Positions 8,410 through 17,729 are shown, numbered from the stretch's first letter. The stretch: 64,000 nucleotides of DNA from Sphingomonas melonis (GCF_013409985.1 NZ_JACCBY010000006.1:1-64000); one strand, 5' to 3'. Program-made: numbers and translations. Notes: a model not told the origin generated them from the sequence alone.

Positions 8410-8638
8410 GGAAAAGGGGCCGCACGGCACCGGCGGGACAAAGTGCGCGCGTTCGTGTTGGTCCTGCGCTTTCCCAATGAAGCCCGGGATGACGGGTGGG
8501 CCTGGCACATTGCGGACTCAGGGGAACGCCCGTGGTGGGGCCAGCAGCTTGCAGGTTCGGGGCGCGCCTCTACCCTCCTTCGATGCCGCTCGGGCGATTC
8601 GCATCCGGGGATCGCGCCCTCAACGTTGGAGACATCTT

Positions 8639-9646
8639 GTGTCGCGCTTCGGGTTTGTCGTGCCGTTGCTCCTTGCACTCGGTCTGGCTGGAGCCGTGTG
8701 CGCTCAGACGAACAGGACCAGCACGCCGCCGGGCAGGATCGAAGTGCCGAAGGTCGAGCGAAAGGGCGTGTGGCAACCCAACCCCGGCGGAACGCAGATC
8801 CCCCTATGGCCGGCGGACGTACCCCTTGCGAAGCCGGACACGGGCGACGAGGCCGAAGGTACGGGGAACGGCTCGCCGCTGGTCGGCGGGAGGAAATGGC
8901 ATTGGGCGAGCTACGTCACCCGGCCGACCATGACCATCTACAAGCCGAAGGGACGGAACACCGGCGCGACGATGGTGGTGCTGCCCGGCGGCGGGTTCTA
9001 TGCGGTGGCAACCGATCTGGAAGGCACCGAAATCTGCGACTGGGTCGTCGCAAGGGGCATGACATGCGTCATCCTGAAATACCGGACTCCACAGGTCTGG
9101 CCGAAGGTGAAGGGACTCCAGAGGCGGCCGGCGGTTTTACTGGGTCTGGAAGACGCGCACCGCGCGATGGGTTTGCTGCGTCACCGCGCCGCCACTTATG
9201 GCATCGATCCTCATAAGATCGGCGTCATCGGCTTTTCGGCCGGCGCGTACCTCGCGGCGAATATGAGCAACGACTATGCGAGAACCTATCCGGTTCGCGA
9301 TGCGGCGGATCGGGTATCGCCACGGCCCGACTTCGCGATCATCGCCTATACGGCCCGTATCCGGGACGTCAGCAAGGGCAGGAATGACCTGGAACCCGCC
9401 CCGTGGGTGACGATAAACCCGAAGGCACCGCCGACGCTCATCATCCACGCGATGAACGACCCTACCGACGATGTCCGACAGCCGATGACCTATGCGCTGG
9501 CGCTCAACGACGCCGGGGTGCCGGTCGATATGCGTCTCTACGCGAGGGGAGGGCACGCCTTCGGCATGCGGCCGACCGCCGATCCGATCACACGGGAATG
9601 GCCGGCGCAGGTCGCGCAATGGCTGCACACCATCGGCATGATGTGA
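8639..9646 (+). CDS. Secreted alpha/beta hydrolase (acetyl-xylan esterase-like)
   Basis: A 335-residue enzyme with a signal peptide (hydrophobic FVVPLLLALGLAGAV, cleavage after AQ near residue 23), so probably periplasmic or exported. The serine hydrolase features are the oxyanion segment VVLPGGGFYAVA, the nucleophile elbow GFSAGAYLA, an acid in MNDPTDDV and the His in ARGGHAFGM. This is the layout of BD-FAE/acetyl-xylan esterase-like hydrolases; the real substrate is unknown. The GTG start has GGAGA 6 bp upstream. It interrupts the GTA-like cluster, has 229 bp and 673 bp of non-coding sequence around it and is less G/C-biased than its neighbours, which suggests an insertion. Confidence 0.85.
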   Translation: MSRFGFVVPLLLALGLAGAVCAQTNRTSTPPGRIEVPKVERKGVWQPNPGGTQIPLWPADVPLAKPDTGDEAEGTGNGSPLVGGRKWHWASYVTRPTMTIYKPKGRNTGATMVVLPGGGFYAVATDLEGTEICDWVVARGMTCVILKYRTPQVWPKVKGLQRRPAVLLGLEDAHRAMGLLRHRAATYGIDPHKIGVIGFSAGAYLAANMSNDYARTYPVRDAADRVSPRPDFAIIAYTARIRDVSKGRNDLEPAPWVTINPKAPPTLIIHAMNDPTDDVRQPMTYALALNDAGVPVDMRLYARGGHAFGMRPTADPITREWPAQVAQWLHTIGMM

Positions 9647-10319
9647 CGGTGCAGCCGTAGGCCGGATCGACATTCAGGCTTTGGAGATAACGCCGGCCCC
9701 GGCAGGGCAAGGCTATCGTGTGGACGTTCGCTTTAGTCCGCCGCCTCCCACCCCGTCACCCCGGACCTGTTCCGGGGTGACGGATGCGAGGAGGACGCCG
9801 TCCGAACCTCGTCACCGGAGCCATAGGCGGTAGTCCTCCCCCCCAAGGGGAAGGAATTGGGCCGAATGTCGATCGGGCCTAGGCCGTGACCGGACGCCGA
9901 AACCTCCTTGTCGTCAACGACAACCGGATGCGTCGGTGAGGAGGCGCTGGCCATGACGTCGCGGCCTTGCAGGATGTCCTCGCGGGTTTTCTGTATCCTC
10001 GCTGCGCCTTCAAGGTCGTTCTTTGGATCGTACGGCGAGCTGATCACCGAGAGTTGCAGTGCCGCGAGGATGGCCGAATAGGCGGATCATGTCTGGGCCC
10101 TTCCTTGTAGATGCCTTTTCATGGTGACAGGCGAGTAATGTTGCGTTTGGTGAAGGCGGTGCGGGCGGAACGGGTCCGGCAATTGTAGCGATGCTTGTCC
10201 GTGACCGCGGGCGGTCGATGGACGATGATGGATGACGCAGGCGCTGTCGCCTGCCTCCCGCATCCCAACCGCCGCGTCCGCCGGATGTGCGATCCGTGCG
10301 GCCTTTCAGGAGATTGGAT
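9647..10319. other. Non-coding stretch between the hydrolase gene and g12
   Basis: About 670 bp with no gene I can support. A 104-codon frame on the minus strand (9733-10047) has low-complexity composition and no clear family. The stretch contains a perfect palindrome (9755-9781) of a kind common between sphingomonad genes, and probably the promoter for the second half of the structural cluster. AGGAG just before 10320 serves the next gene. Confidence 0.5.
9755..9781. repeat. Perfect 11-bp inverted repeat (REP-like palindrome)
   Basis: GTCACCCCGGA at 9755-9765 and its exact complement at 9771-9781 flank a 5-base loop. Such CACCCCGG/CCGGGGTG palindromes are frequent between genes in sphingomonads as I recall. 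No T-run follows, so a REP-like element is more likely than a terminator. Confidence 0.7.
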
Positions 10320-12587
10320 ATGGCGCATTGGCTGTGCTCGCGGCGCGAGCAGCAGGCGGCGGGGTTCGTCGCACGGTTCGATCCGCGGTTCTGGACGGTC
10401 AATTTCCCGCGGCCGATGATGGCGGCGGTGACCAACCCGGCCGCCGATGCGCTGCGTGTCGACGCGGTCTTCTATACGCGCGCCGATCTGGCCGGGCTGA
10501 TCTGGGAAGCGGAAGACCGGATCGATCATCCGCTGCTGCGCTATGCGACGGATCGCGATTTCCGTGGCTGTCGCCTGCGGTTCCGCTGGCGGTCGGCGGG
10601 GATCAAGCCGCTCGACGCGGTCAACGGGCCGACGCTGACGATCGAGGGGCGCGACGCCGCGGGCGTGGCGCGGGCCTGGTACGTGCGGCTGTGGAATTAT
10701 GCGGCGGGTACGCCCGAGGATGCGCTGGTCACGCTCGACTTCGCGCGGCTCGACGGCGGGTTCCGGCTGCCCGACGACGCGCAGCCGGTATGGGCGGGCG
10801 ATGTCGACCGGATGTTCGTGTCGCTGGTCGCGCCCGCCTATGACGGCAGCGCGACGGCGCTGGCCGGCGCGAGCGAGGGGTGGGCGGAGCTGACCGGCAT
10901 CGCCTGCGACGGGCCGGGCGCGGTGCTGGCGCTGGGCGACGCGGTGGTGCCGGAGCACGGCTTCACGATCGCCAGCGGCTATGACGACAGCTACAACCTC
11001 ACGCCCGCGCGGTTGCTGCGCAACGCGCTGCACCTCGGCTATCGCGGGGCGATCACGCATTACGTCGGGATGAGCCATTATTTCCGGCTCGATCCGCTCG
11101 GCGGCGGCTTCTACGTCGGGCTGAGCGGCGGCGTGCTCAACGCCGCCTGCGCCGCCTGGCATCGCGACTTCGCGGCACGGGCGAAGTCGCTCGGCTATGC
11201 CATCATCTGGTCGCTGAGCTACGAGCTGTTCGACGCGCATTGCTGGAACGACTGGAAGCAGCGCGCCGCCGACGGATCGCCGGCGCTGACCGCGTGGGCG
11301 CCGCCGTCGACCTTGCTGTCGCCGTCGCACGAGGGGGCGATGGCCTATCTGCGGCAGATCGCGGCGGCGTTCGTCGGAATCGGCGTGGCGGCGGGGCTGG
11401 CGCCGCTGTTCCAGGTCGGCGAGCCGTGGTGGTGGACGATGGCGGACGGGCGCCCGTGCCTTTACGATACGGCGGCGGTGGCGGCGTTCGCGCCAGTCGC
11501 CATCCCCAGCGTGCGCGGGCCGCTGGACGCGGCGCAGCGGGCGACGCTGGACCGGGCGGGGGCGGCGCTGGCCGCCTCGACCGCGGCGCTGGTCGGGGCG
11601 GTGAAGGCGGCGTTTCCCGCCTGCCGCAGCCATCTGCTCACCTATCTGCCCATTGTGCTCGATGCGGCGGCGCCCGAGCTGAAGCGCGCCAACATGCCGC
11701 TCGGCTGGGCAGCGCCGGCGTTCGACGTGCTGCAGCTGGAGGATTACGACTGGGTGACCGCGGGGGACAGCGGATCGAGCGTGCGCGGCGCCGCGGCGGC
11801 GCAGGCGCGGCTCGGCTATCCGCCGGCGCGGCAACAGTATCTGTCGGGCTTCGTGCTGCGCGGCGACCAGGCGGCGGCGCACTGGCCGCGGATCGAGGCG
11901 GCGGGGCAGGCGGCGCGGGCGCGCGGCGTCGCGGCGGTGGTGCTGTGGGCGCTGCCGCAGGTGATGCGCGACGGCTTCGTCCATTTCGAGGGGGAGGATG
12001 ACGTGCAGGACTATGACGACGTGCTGTTCCCGATCGCGCTGGGGCGGGAGGCGGCGGTGATCCCCGGCTTCGCGACGACGATCCTGACCGCGGCGGGGGG
12101 CGCCGAGCAGCGCAACGCCGGCTGGGCGGAGGCGCGGACCCGGTACGATGTCGGGCCGGGGGTGCGCAGCGAGGCGGATATCGCGACCTTGCTGGCGTTC
12201 TTCCGTGCGCGGATGGGGCCGGCGCGCGCGTTCCGGATGCGCGATCCGTTCGATGCGGACGGCAGCGACGAGCTGCTGGGCACGGGCGACGGCGCGCGGC
12301 GACGGTTCGCGCTGGTCAAACATTATGACGCCGCCGTGCGGCGGATCGTGCGGCCGGTGGCGGGCAGCGTCCGCGTCGCGGTGGACGGGGTGGCGACGCA
12401 GGGCTTTGCGGTCGAGGCGGACGGCGTGCTGCTGCTCGATGCGGCGCCGGCGGCGGGCGCGACGGTGCGCGCGAGCTTCGCCTTCGACGTGGTGGTGCGC
12501 TTCGCCGAGGATCAGCTGCGGGTGAGCCGCACGACCTTCCTTGCCGGCGAGGCGGTGTCGGTGCCGCTGATCGAGGTGCGGCCATGA
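10320..12587 (+). CDS. Fused tail protein: large N-terminal domain plus DUF2460 (GTA g12-like)
   Basis: A 755-residue protein. The last 200 residues or so are a DUF2460/TIGR02217 domain (FPIALGREAAVIPGFATTIL, RYDVGPGVRSEADIATLLAFFRAR, ARAFRMRDPFD), the normal g12 product of the tail tip. The first 540 residues are an added domain with a glycosidase-like, TIM-barrel look (aromatic-rich VGMSHYFRLD, YAIIWSLSYELFDAHCWNDWK, FQVGEPWWWTMADG, FDVLQLEDYDWVTA). I recall similar sphingomonad proteins being labelled non-contractile tail sheath, but cannot confirm this. The ATG at 10320 follows AGGAG. It overlaps g13 by 4 bp. Confidence 0.82.
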   Translation: MAHWLCSRREQQAAGFVARFDPRFWTVNFPRPMMAAVTNPAADALRVDAVFYTRADLAGLIWEAEDRIDHPLLRYATDRDFRGCRLRFRWRSAGIKPLDAVNGPTLTIEGRDAAGVARAWYVRLWNYAAGTPEDALVTLDFARLDGGFRLPDDAQPVWAGDVDRMFVSLVAPAYDGSATALAGASEGWAELTGIACDGPGAVLALGDAVVPEHGFTIASGYDDSYNLTPARLLRNALHLGYRGAITHYVGMSHYFRLDPLGGGFYVGLSGGVLNAACAAWHRDFAARAKSLGYAIIWSLSYELFDAHCWNDWKQRAADGSPALTAWAPPSTLLSPSHEGAMAYLRQIAAAFVGIGVAAGLAPLFQVGEPWWWTMADGRPCLYDTAAVAAFAPVAIPSVRGPLDAAQRATLDRAGAALAASTAALVGAVKAAFPACRSHLLTYLPIVLDAAAPELKRANMPLGWAAPAFDVLQLEDYDWVTAGDSGSSVRGAAAAQARLGYPPARQQYLSGFVLRGDQAAAHWPRIEAAGQAARARGVAAVVLWALPQVMRDGFVHFEGEDDVQDYDDVLFPIALGREAAVIPGFATTILTAAGGAEQRNAGWAEARTRYDVGPGVRSEADIATLLAFFRARMGPARAFRMRDPFDADGSDELLGTGDGARRRFALVKHYDAAVRRIVRPVAGSVRVAVDGVATQGFAVEADGVLLLDAAPAAGATVRASFAFDVVVRFAEDQLRVSRTTFLAGEAVSVPLIEVRP

Positions 12588-13408
12588 GCGCCGACGGGGG
12601 CGCGGCGGGTGCGCAGGCGCTGTCCTGTGTCGCCTTCTGCTGGCGGATCGAGCGGCGCGACGGGGTGGCGATCGGGCTGACCACGCATGACCGCGACCTG
12701 ACGATCGACGGGCTGGTGCATCGCGCGGCGCCGGGCATGGTGCCATCGGCGATCGAGCGCACGGCGGGGCTGGACGCGGATACGATGGACGTGCGCGGCG
12801 CGCTGACCAGCGCGGCGATCGGCGAGGCGGACCTGCTCGCCGGGCGCTGGGACGGGGCGCGGGTGCGCGTGTTCGCGGTGGACTGGGAGACGGGGGCGGC
12901 GCTTGCCGACCTCGGCGAGGGGCGGATCGGCGCGGTCGAGCTGGGCGAGGACGGCTTCACCGCCGAGCTGGCCGGAACGAGCGCGGCGCTCGACCGGCCG
13001 GTGGTGGAGGAGACGTCGGCGGAATGCCGCGCCGAGCTGGGCGACCGGCGCTGCCGGGTGGCGATGGCGGGGCGGCGGCGGTTCGCGCGGGTGGTGACGG
13101 TCGCCGACCGGGTGGTGACGCTGGATGCCGCCGAGCCGGTGGCCGGCGCCTATGCCGGCGGGGTGCTGCGCTGGTTCGGCGGGGCGAACGCCGGGCTGGT
13201 GCAGGCGATCGACGCCTCGGCGGGGGCGAGCGTGACGGTGCGGAGCCCGCCGGCCTTTGCGGTGGCGGCGGGCGCGTTGGTCGAAGTGAGCGAGGGATGC
13301 GACAAGAGTTTCGCGACCTGCGCGGCGCGGTTCGGCAATGCCGCGAACTTCCGCGGTGAGCCGCATCTGCCGGGGATCGACCTGCTGACGCGCTATCCCG
13401 GTGGCTGA
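12584..13408 (+). CDS. DUF2163/BR0599-family tail-hub protein (GTA g13-like)
   Basis: A 274-residue protein with an N-terminal DUF2163 region (AFCWRIERRDGVAIGLTTHDRDL, ADLLAGRWDGARVRVFAVDW) and a C-terminal phage BR0599-type region with four cysteines (SAECRAELGDRRC, GCDKSFATCAARFGNAANFRGEPHLPG). In RcGTA the equivalent is a hub/baseplate component. It overlaps both neighbours (4 bp upstream, 8 bp downstream) and looks intact at the usual length. Confidence 0.9.
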   Translation: MSADGGAAGAQALSCVAFCWRIERRDGVAIGLTTHDRDLTIDGLVHRAAPGMVPSAIERTAGLDADTMDVRGALTSAAIGEADLLAGRWDGARVRVFAVDWETGAALADLGEGRIGAVELGEDGFTAELAGTSAALDRPVVEETSAECRAELGDRRCRVAMAGRRRFARVVTVADRVVTLDAAEPVAGAYAGGVLRWFGGANAGLVQAIDASAGASVTVRSPPAFAVAAGALVEVSEGCDKSFATCAARFGNAANFRGEPHLPGIDLLTRYPGG

Positions 13409-13802
13409 GGGAGCGGCGGTCGCCGCAGCGGCGCTGGCGCTGGTCGGGGCACCGTTCCGGCTGCACGGCCGCGAGCCGGCGAGCGGGCTCGATTGCATCG
13501 GGGTCATCGTGGCAGCGTTGCGCGCGGCGGGTTGGGCTGGCGCGGTGCCGAGCGGCTACGCGCTGCGCGGCGGCGATCCCGCGACGGTGATCGCGCGGTT
13601 CGATGCCGTGCTGGCGCGCGGCGGCGGCGATGCGGCGGGCGACGTGCTGCTGTTCCGCGTCGGGCCGGGGCAGTTGCATGGCGCGGTGCGGGCGGGGCGC
13701 GGGATCGTGCATGCGGACGCGGGGTTGCGGCGGGTGGTCGAGCGGCCGGGGGCGGCGGACTGGCCGCTGCTCGGCGCCTGGCGCTATGAGGGGAGGGGCT
13801 GA
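13401..13802 (+). CDS. NlpC/P60-type cell-wall peptidase of the tail tip (GTA g14-like)
   Basis: A 133-residue NlpC/P60-type cysteine peptidase. The catalytic Cys is in the segment SGLDCIGVIVAAL (about residue 31), the His in QLHGAVRAG (about 94), and a further polar residue follows in GIVHADAGLRRV. In GTAs and siphophages this enzyme is carried at the tail tip and opens peptidoglycan of the recipient. The GTG start lies inside the end of g13, and the stop overlaps the next ATG by one base. Confidence 0.88.
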   Translation: MAEGAAVAAAALALVGAPFRLHGREPASGLDCIGVIVAALRAAGWAGAVPSGYALRGGDPATVIARFDAVLARGGGDAAGDVLLFRVGPGQLHGAVRAGRGIVHADAGLRRVVERPGAADWPLLGAWRYEGRG

Positions 13803-15958
13803 TGGCGACCTTGGTGCTGAGCACGGTCGGACAGGTGATCGGCGGACCGATCGGGGGTGCGGTCGGCGCGCTCGTCGGGCAGGCGCTCGACGCGCGGCTG
13901 TTCCGCCATGCGGCGCGCGAGGGGCCGCGGCTGACCGAGCTGGCGGTGCAGACGTCGAGCTATGGCACGCCGCTGCCCAAGCTGTTCGGCACGATGCGGG
14001 TGGCGGGCACGGTGATCTGGTCGACCGACCTGGTCGAGACGCGCGCGCGCCATCGCGGCGGCAAGGGGCAGCCGGGGATCACCACCTACAGCTATGCGGC
14101 GAGCTTTGCGGTGGCGCTGTCGGCGCGGCCGATCCTGGCGGTCGGGCGGATCTGGGCGGAGGGCAAGTTGCTGCGCGGCGCGGCGGGCGACTGGAAGAGC
14201 GAGACCGGGTTCCGGCTGCACCTGGGCGGCGAGGACCAGGCGGTCGATCCGCTGATCGCGGCGGCGATGGGGACAGTGCCGGCCTATCGGGGACTGGCCT
14301 ATGCGGTGTTCGAGGGGATGCAGCTGGCGGAGTATGGCAATCGCATCCCGTCGCTGACCTTCGAAGTCGTGGCGGACGACGGGGTGGTGAGCTGCGGCGA
14401 CATCGCCGCGGCGCTGGCGCCGGACGTGGCGGCGGCGGGCGGGCTGGCGCTCGGCGGCTTCGCGGCGGCGGGGAGCGTGCGCGGCGTGCTCGACACGCTG
14501 GCGATGCTCGACGGCGGCTGGTGGCGGGCCGAGGGGGCGCGGCTGGTCCGGCAGACCGATACAGGCGCGGCGGTCGTGGTGGCCGATGCCGGCATGGCGG
14601 CGAGCGGGCGGGCGGCGCGGCGGCGGCGGACGGTAGCCGCGCTCGCCAGCGTGCCGCGCGAGGTGGCGGTGGCGCATCACGATCCCGCACGCGACTATCA
14701 GATCGGCGTGCAGCGCGTGCGACGGCCGGGACCGGGCGAGCGGATCGATCGGGTCGAGCTGCCCGCGGTGCTGGGCGCCGCGGCCGCGAAGGGCGTCGCG
14801 GCGGCGCTGGTGGCGCGCGGCGAGGTCGAGCGGACGCGGCGGCAGGTGACGCTGGGGGTCGAGGGACTGGGCATCGCACCGGGCGCGATCGTGTCGCTCG
14901 CCGGCGAGCCGGGGCGGTGGCGGGTAGCGGCGAGCAGCGTGTCGAACGTGCTGACGACGCTGACGCTGGTGCCGCTCGGCGCGGCGCCGGTGGTGACGGC
15001 CGCGAGCAGCGGACGGGTCGTCGCGGCGGCGGATCGCGTCGTCGGCCGGACGCTGCTGGTCGCGGCGGAGCTGCCCGGCCTGGGCGAGGTGCCGCTGGCG
15101 GCGCCGCGGGTGTGCGTGATCGCGACTGGGGAGGGCACCGGGTGGCGGCAGGCGGCGCTGCTCTACAGCCTCGACGACGGCGCGAGCTGGACCGCGGCGG
15201 GGCCGACCGCGGCGCCAGGCGTGATCGGGCGGATCGAGGCGCTGCCGGCCGCGGCCTCGGCGCTGCTCGCCGATCGGCGCAGCCGGGCGGTGGTGCGGCT
15301 GGCGCGGCCGGACATGATGCTCGGCGATGCCGATGCGACACAGCTGGCGCAGGGCGGCAATCTGGCGCTGCTGGGCGACGAACTGCTCCAGTTCACGCGG
15401 GCGGATCCGCTCGGCGGCGGACGCTGGGCACTGTCCGGCCTGTATCGCGGGCTGCGCGGCACCGAGGCGGCGATCGCCACGCAGGCGATCGGCGACCGGT
15501 TCGCGCTGATCGAGGCGGATGCGGTCGCGACGATCGATCTGCCGGTCGCGGCGATCGGGCGGCGGCTGCGGCTGCTCGCCAGCGGGGTGGGGGATAGCGC
15601 GGCGCCGGCGGAGGCGGCGGAGGCGATCACCGGTGCGTCGGTGGCGCCGCCCGCGCCGGTCCATGTGGTCGCCGAAGCCTCAGGCGACGGCGGGCTGGCG
15701 ATCCGCTGGACGCGGCGCAGCCGGGCGGGCTGGTCGTGGCCGGACGGGGTCGATGCGCCGCTGGGCGAGGAGGCGGAGGCGTATCGGGTGACCATCGCCG
15801 CCGCGGACGGATCGCAGCGCGTGATCGAGACGGCGACGGCGAGCCTCACCCTGTCTGCGGCGGCGCGACCGCCGGCCGGCACCACGATCACGATCGTCCA
15901 GCAGGGCACGCTCGCTGCGTCGCTGCCGATCCGTCTTTGGCTTGAGCATGGAGCATGA
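13802..15958 (+). CDS. Tail-tip/host-specificity protein (GTA g15-like)
   Basis: This 718-residue protein begins with a glycine-rich hydrophobic segment (VIGGPIGGAVGALVGQALD) and the LTELAVQTSSYGTPLPKLFG motif typical of phage tail-tip proteins of this class. Middle and C-terminal parts contain strands such as PTYRG-like VPAYRGLAYAVFEGMQL, and a final fibronectin-like region (HVVAEASGDGGLAIRWTRRSR). RcGTA g15 is considerably longer, so this is a compact version without the large receptor-binding extension. It is probably the last structural protein contacting the recipient cell. It overlaps the next gene by 4 bp. Confidence 0.85.
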   Translation: MATLVLSTVGQVIGGPIGGAVGALVGQALDARLFRHAAREGPRLTELAVQTSSYGTPLPKLFGTMRVAGTVIWSTDLVETRARHRGGKGQPGITTYSYAASFAVALSARPILAVGRIWAEGKLLRGAAGDWKSETGFRLHLGGEDQAVDPLIAAAMGTVPAYRGLAYAVFEGMQLAEYGNRIPSLTFEVVADDGVVSCGDIAAALAPDVAAAGGLALGGFAAAGSVRGVLDTLAMLDGGWWRAEGARLVRQTDTGAAVVVADAGMAASGRAARRRRTVAALASVPREVAVAHHDPARDYQIGVQRVRRPGPGERIDRVELPAVLGAAAAKGVAAALVARGEVERTRRQVTLGVEGLGIAPGAIVSLAGEPGRWRVAASSVSNVLTTLTLVPLGAAPVVTAASSGRVVAAADRVVGRTLLVAAELPGLGEVPLAAPRVCVIATGEGTGWRQAALLYSLDDGASWTAAGPTAAPGVIGRIEALPAAASALLADRRSRAVVRLARPDMMLGDADATQLAQGGNLALLGDELLQFTRADPLGGGRWALSGLYRGLRGTEAAIATQAIGDRFALIEADAVATIDLPVAAIGRRLRLLASGVGDSAAPAEAAEAITGASVAPPAPVHVVAEASGDGGLAIRWTRRSRAGWSWPDGVDAPLGEEAEAYRVTIAAADGSQRVIETATASLTLSAAARPPAGTTITIVQQGTLAASLPIRLWLEHGA

Positions 15959-16464
15959 CGATGACCGATCAGATCAGCGCGCGGCTGGCGCTACCGCTGC
16001 TCGCCGCCGGACAGGCGGGCAAGGAAGTGACGCATAACGAGGCGCTGATGCGGCTCGACATGCTGGTGCAGCCGGCGGTGGTGGGGCTTGGCGGCAACAC
16101 GCCGCCCGCCGACCCACGGCCGGGTCAATGCTGGATCGTCGGACCCGCGCCGACCGATGCCTGGGCCGGGCACGGCGACGCGCTGGCATGCTGGACCACA
16201 GGCGGCTGGCGGTTCGCCGGTGCCGCCGACGGCCTTGTCGTCTGGAACATGTCGGCGAGTCAGCCGCTTGCCTATCGCGACGGGCGTTGGCGCGACGGCG
16301 AGGTGGTCGCCGGGCGGCTGATCATCGGCGGTGTTCCCGTGGTCGGCCCGCGTGGCGGAGCGATCGCCGAGCCCGAGGGTGGCACTGTCGTCGACACCGC
16401 GGCACGCCAGACATTGGCGAGGATTCTCAGTGCTTTGCGCCAGCATGGTCTGATCGCGGGCTGA
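15955..16464 (+). CDS. DUF2793 domain protein ending the GTA-like cluster
   Basis: A 169-residue DUF2793 protein: ARLALPLLAAGQAGKEVTHNEAL is the family's opening signature and PADPRPGQCWIVG follows, with a C-terminal helix (ARQTLARILSALRQHG). DUF2793 proteins accompany GTA/phage tail modules in alphaproteobacteria and are probably tail-fibre or receptor-binding parts, though not proven. The ATG overlaps the g15 stop. A second ATG six bases later is equally possible. It is the last gene before the core genes. Confidence 0.8.
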   Translation: MTMTDQISARLALPLLAAGQAGKEVTHNEALMRLDMLVQPAVVGLGGNTPPADPRPGQCWIVGPAPTDAWAGHGDALACWTTGGWRFAGAADGLVVWNMSASQPLAYRDGRWRDGEVVAGRLIIGGVPVVGPRGGAIAEPEGGTVVDTAARQTLARILSALRQHGLIAG

Positions 16465-16578
16465 AATTGGGTGTGTCATCCTTGCAACAGGTCCGACCTT
16501 TTGCATTCTTGCGTGGAAACCAACCCTCGGATAGTGAGTTTGCCCTGTCCGTAGTGACACTCAAGAAAGGGGACTCCT

Positions 16579-17700
16579 ATGCGGAAGCTTGCCGTCGTAC
16601 TGGCACTGGCATCCACCGCGCTCGCCACTCCCGCCCTCGCCCGCGACAAGTCGTGGTACGTTGGCGTCGAAGGCGGCGCGATGATCGTCGAAGACATCGA
16701 TTATGATATCGCCAACACCTCCAAGGCGGCCACGGTCGACCACAACTATGGCTACGACGTCGATGGCGTCATCGGCTACGATTTCGGCGGCTTCCGCGTC
16801 GAGACCGAAGTCGGCTACCGTTCGGCGACTGTCGACGGCTATAGCTCGACCCTGACCACCCCGGCGTACAACACCGCCGGTGCGCTCGTCTCGGTTCCGG
16901 CCGGCACCTACGACTATGCCGGTGGCAAGACCTCGGCGCTCAGCTTCATGCTGAACGGCCTGCTCGACTTCGGTGAAGACGACGGCATCCAGGGCTTCGT
17001 CGGCGGCGGTGTCGGCGTGGCTCGCGTCAAGGCGAATTACGCGCTCAACACCCGTGGCAACTTCGTCGACGATTCCGACACCGTGTTCGCATGGCAGGGT
17101 CTCGCCGGCGTTCGCGCTCCGCTGACCGACCACATCGACGCGACGCTGAAGTATCGCTTCTTCAATGCCGACAACGTCAAGCTGGTCGACGCGACGAACC
17201 GTCAGTTCGACGGTCGCTTCCGTTCGCACAGCATCCTGGGTGGCGTGACCTACAACTTCGGTTCGCCGACCCCGCCGCCGCCGCCGCCGCCGCCCCCGCC
17301 GCCCCCGCCGCCCCCGCCTGCTCCGGCGCCGGTTGCAGAGGCTCCGGTCTGCTCGCCTGGTCCGTTCATCGTGTTCTTCGAATGGGACAAGTCGGACGTC
17401 ACGCCTGAGGCCGCGTCGATCCTCGACAACGCCGTCAGCCAGTACCAGAGCTGCGGTAACGCGCAGGTCATGCTGGCCGGCCACGCCGATAAGTCGGGTT
17501 CGGCCAAGTACAACGTCGGCCTGTCGCAGCGCCGCGCGGACTCGGTGAAGGCGTATCTCACGTCGCATGCCATCCCCGCCGGTGTCATCTCGACGGAAGC
17601 GTTCGGTGAGAGCCGTCCGCGCGTCGACACCGCCGACGGTGTGCGCGAAGTGCAGAACCGTCGCGTGGAAGTCACCTACGGTCCCGGCGCCGGTCAGTAA
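16579..17700 (+). CDS. OmpA-family outer-membrane protein with polyproline linker
   Basis: A 373-residue outer-membrane protein. Signal peptide: MRKLAVVLALASTALATPALA, cleaved near residue 22. Residues 23-230 are an eight-strand beta-barrel of the OmpA type (DKSWYVGVEGGAMIVED, TLKYRFFNADNV, SHSILGGVTYNFG). A run of about 16 prolines follows (17274-17320), then the periplasmic OmpA C-terminal domain that binds peptidoglycan (FIVFFEWDKSDVTPEA, LAGHADKSGSAKYNVGLSQRRADSV, ESRPRVDTADGVREVQNRRVEV). AAAGGGGA precedes the ATG. Strong codon bias and a good terminator suggest high, single-gene expression. Confidence 0.95.
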   Translation: MRKLAVVLALASTALATPALARDKSWYVGVEGGAMIVEDIDYDIANTSKAATVDHNYGYDVDGVIGYDFGGFRVETEVGYRSATVDGYSSTLTTPAYNTAGALVSVPAGTYDYAGGKTSALSFMLNGLLDFGEDDGIQGFVGGGVGVARVKANYALNTRGNFVDDSDTVFAWQGLAGVRAPLTDHIDATLKYRFFNADNVKLVDATNRQFDGRFRSHSILGGVTYNFGSPTPPPPPPPPPPPPPPPPAPAPVAEAPVCSPGPFIVFFEWDKSDVTPEAASILDNAVSQYQSCGNAQVMLAGHADKSGSAKYNVGLSQRRADSVKAYLTSHAIPAGVISTEAFGESRPRVDTADGVREVQNRRVEVTYGPGAGQ

Positions 17701-17729
17701 GACCAGCTCCTACCGTTGGAATGCAAATC

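Noticed and set aside
9733..10047. Minus-strand 104-codon gene in the gap before g12
   Set aside because: Low-complexity, overlaps a palindromic repeat and has no recognisable family.
10119..12746. Very long minus-strand open frame (875 codons) opposite g12
   Set aside because: Arginine/proline-rich translation typical of the antisense of G/C-rich genes; the plus-strand gene has clear domains and start signals.
1192..16464. Ordinary active prophage
   Set aside because: No integrase, repressor, replication or lysis genes accompany the cluster; gene order and the short tape measure fit a GTA-like cluster better.
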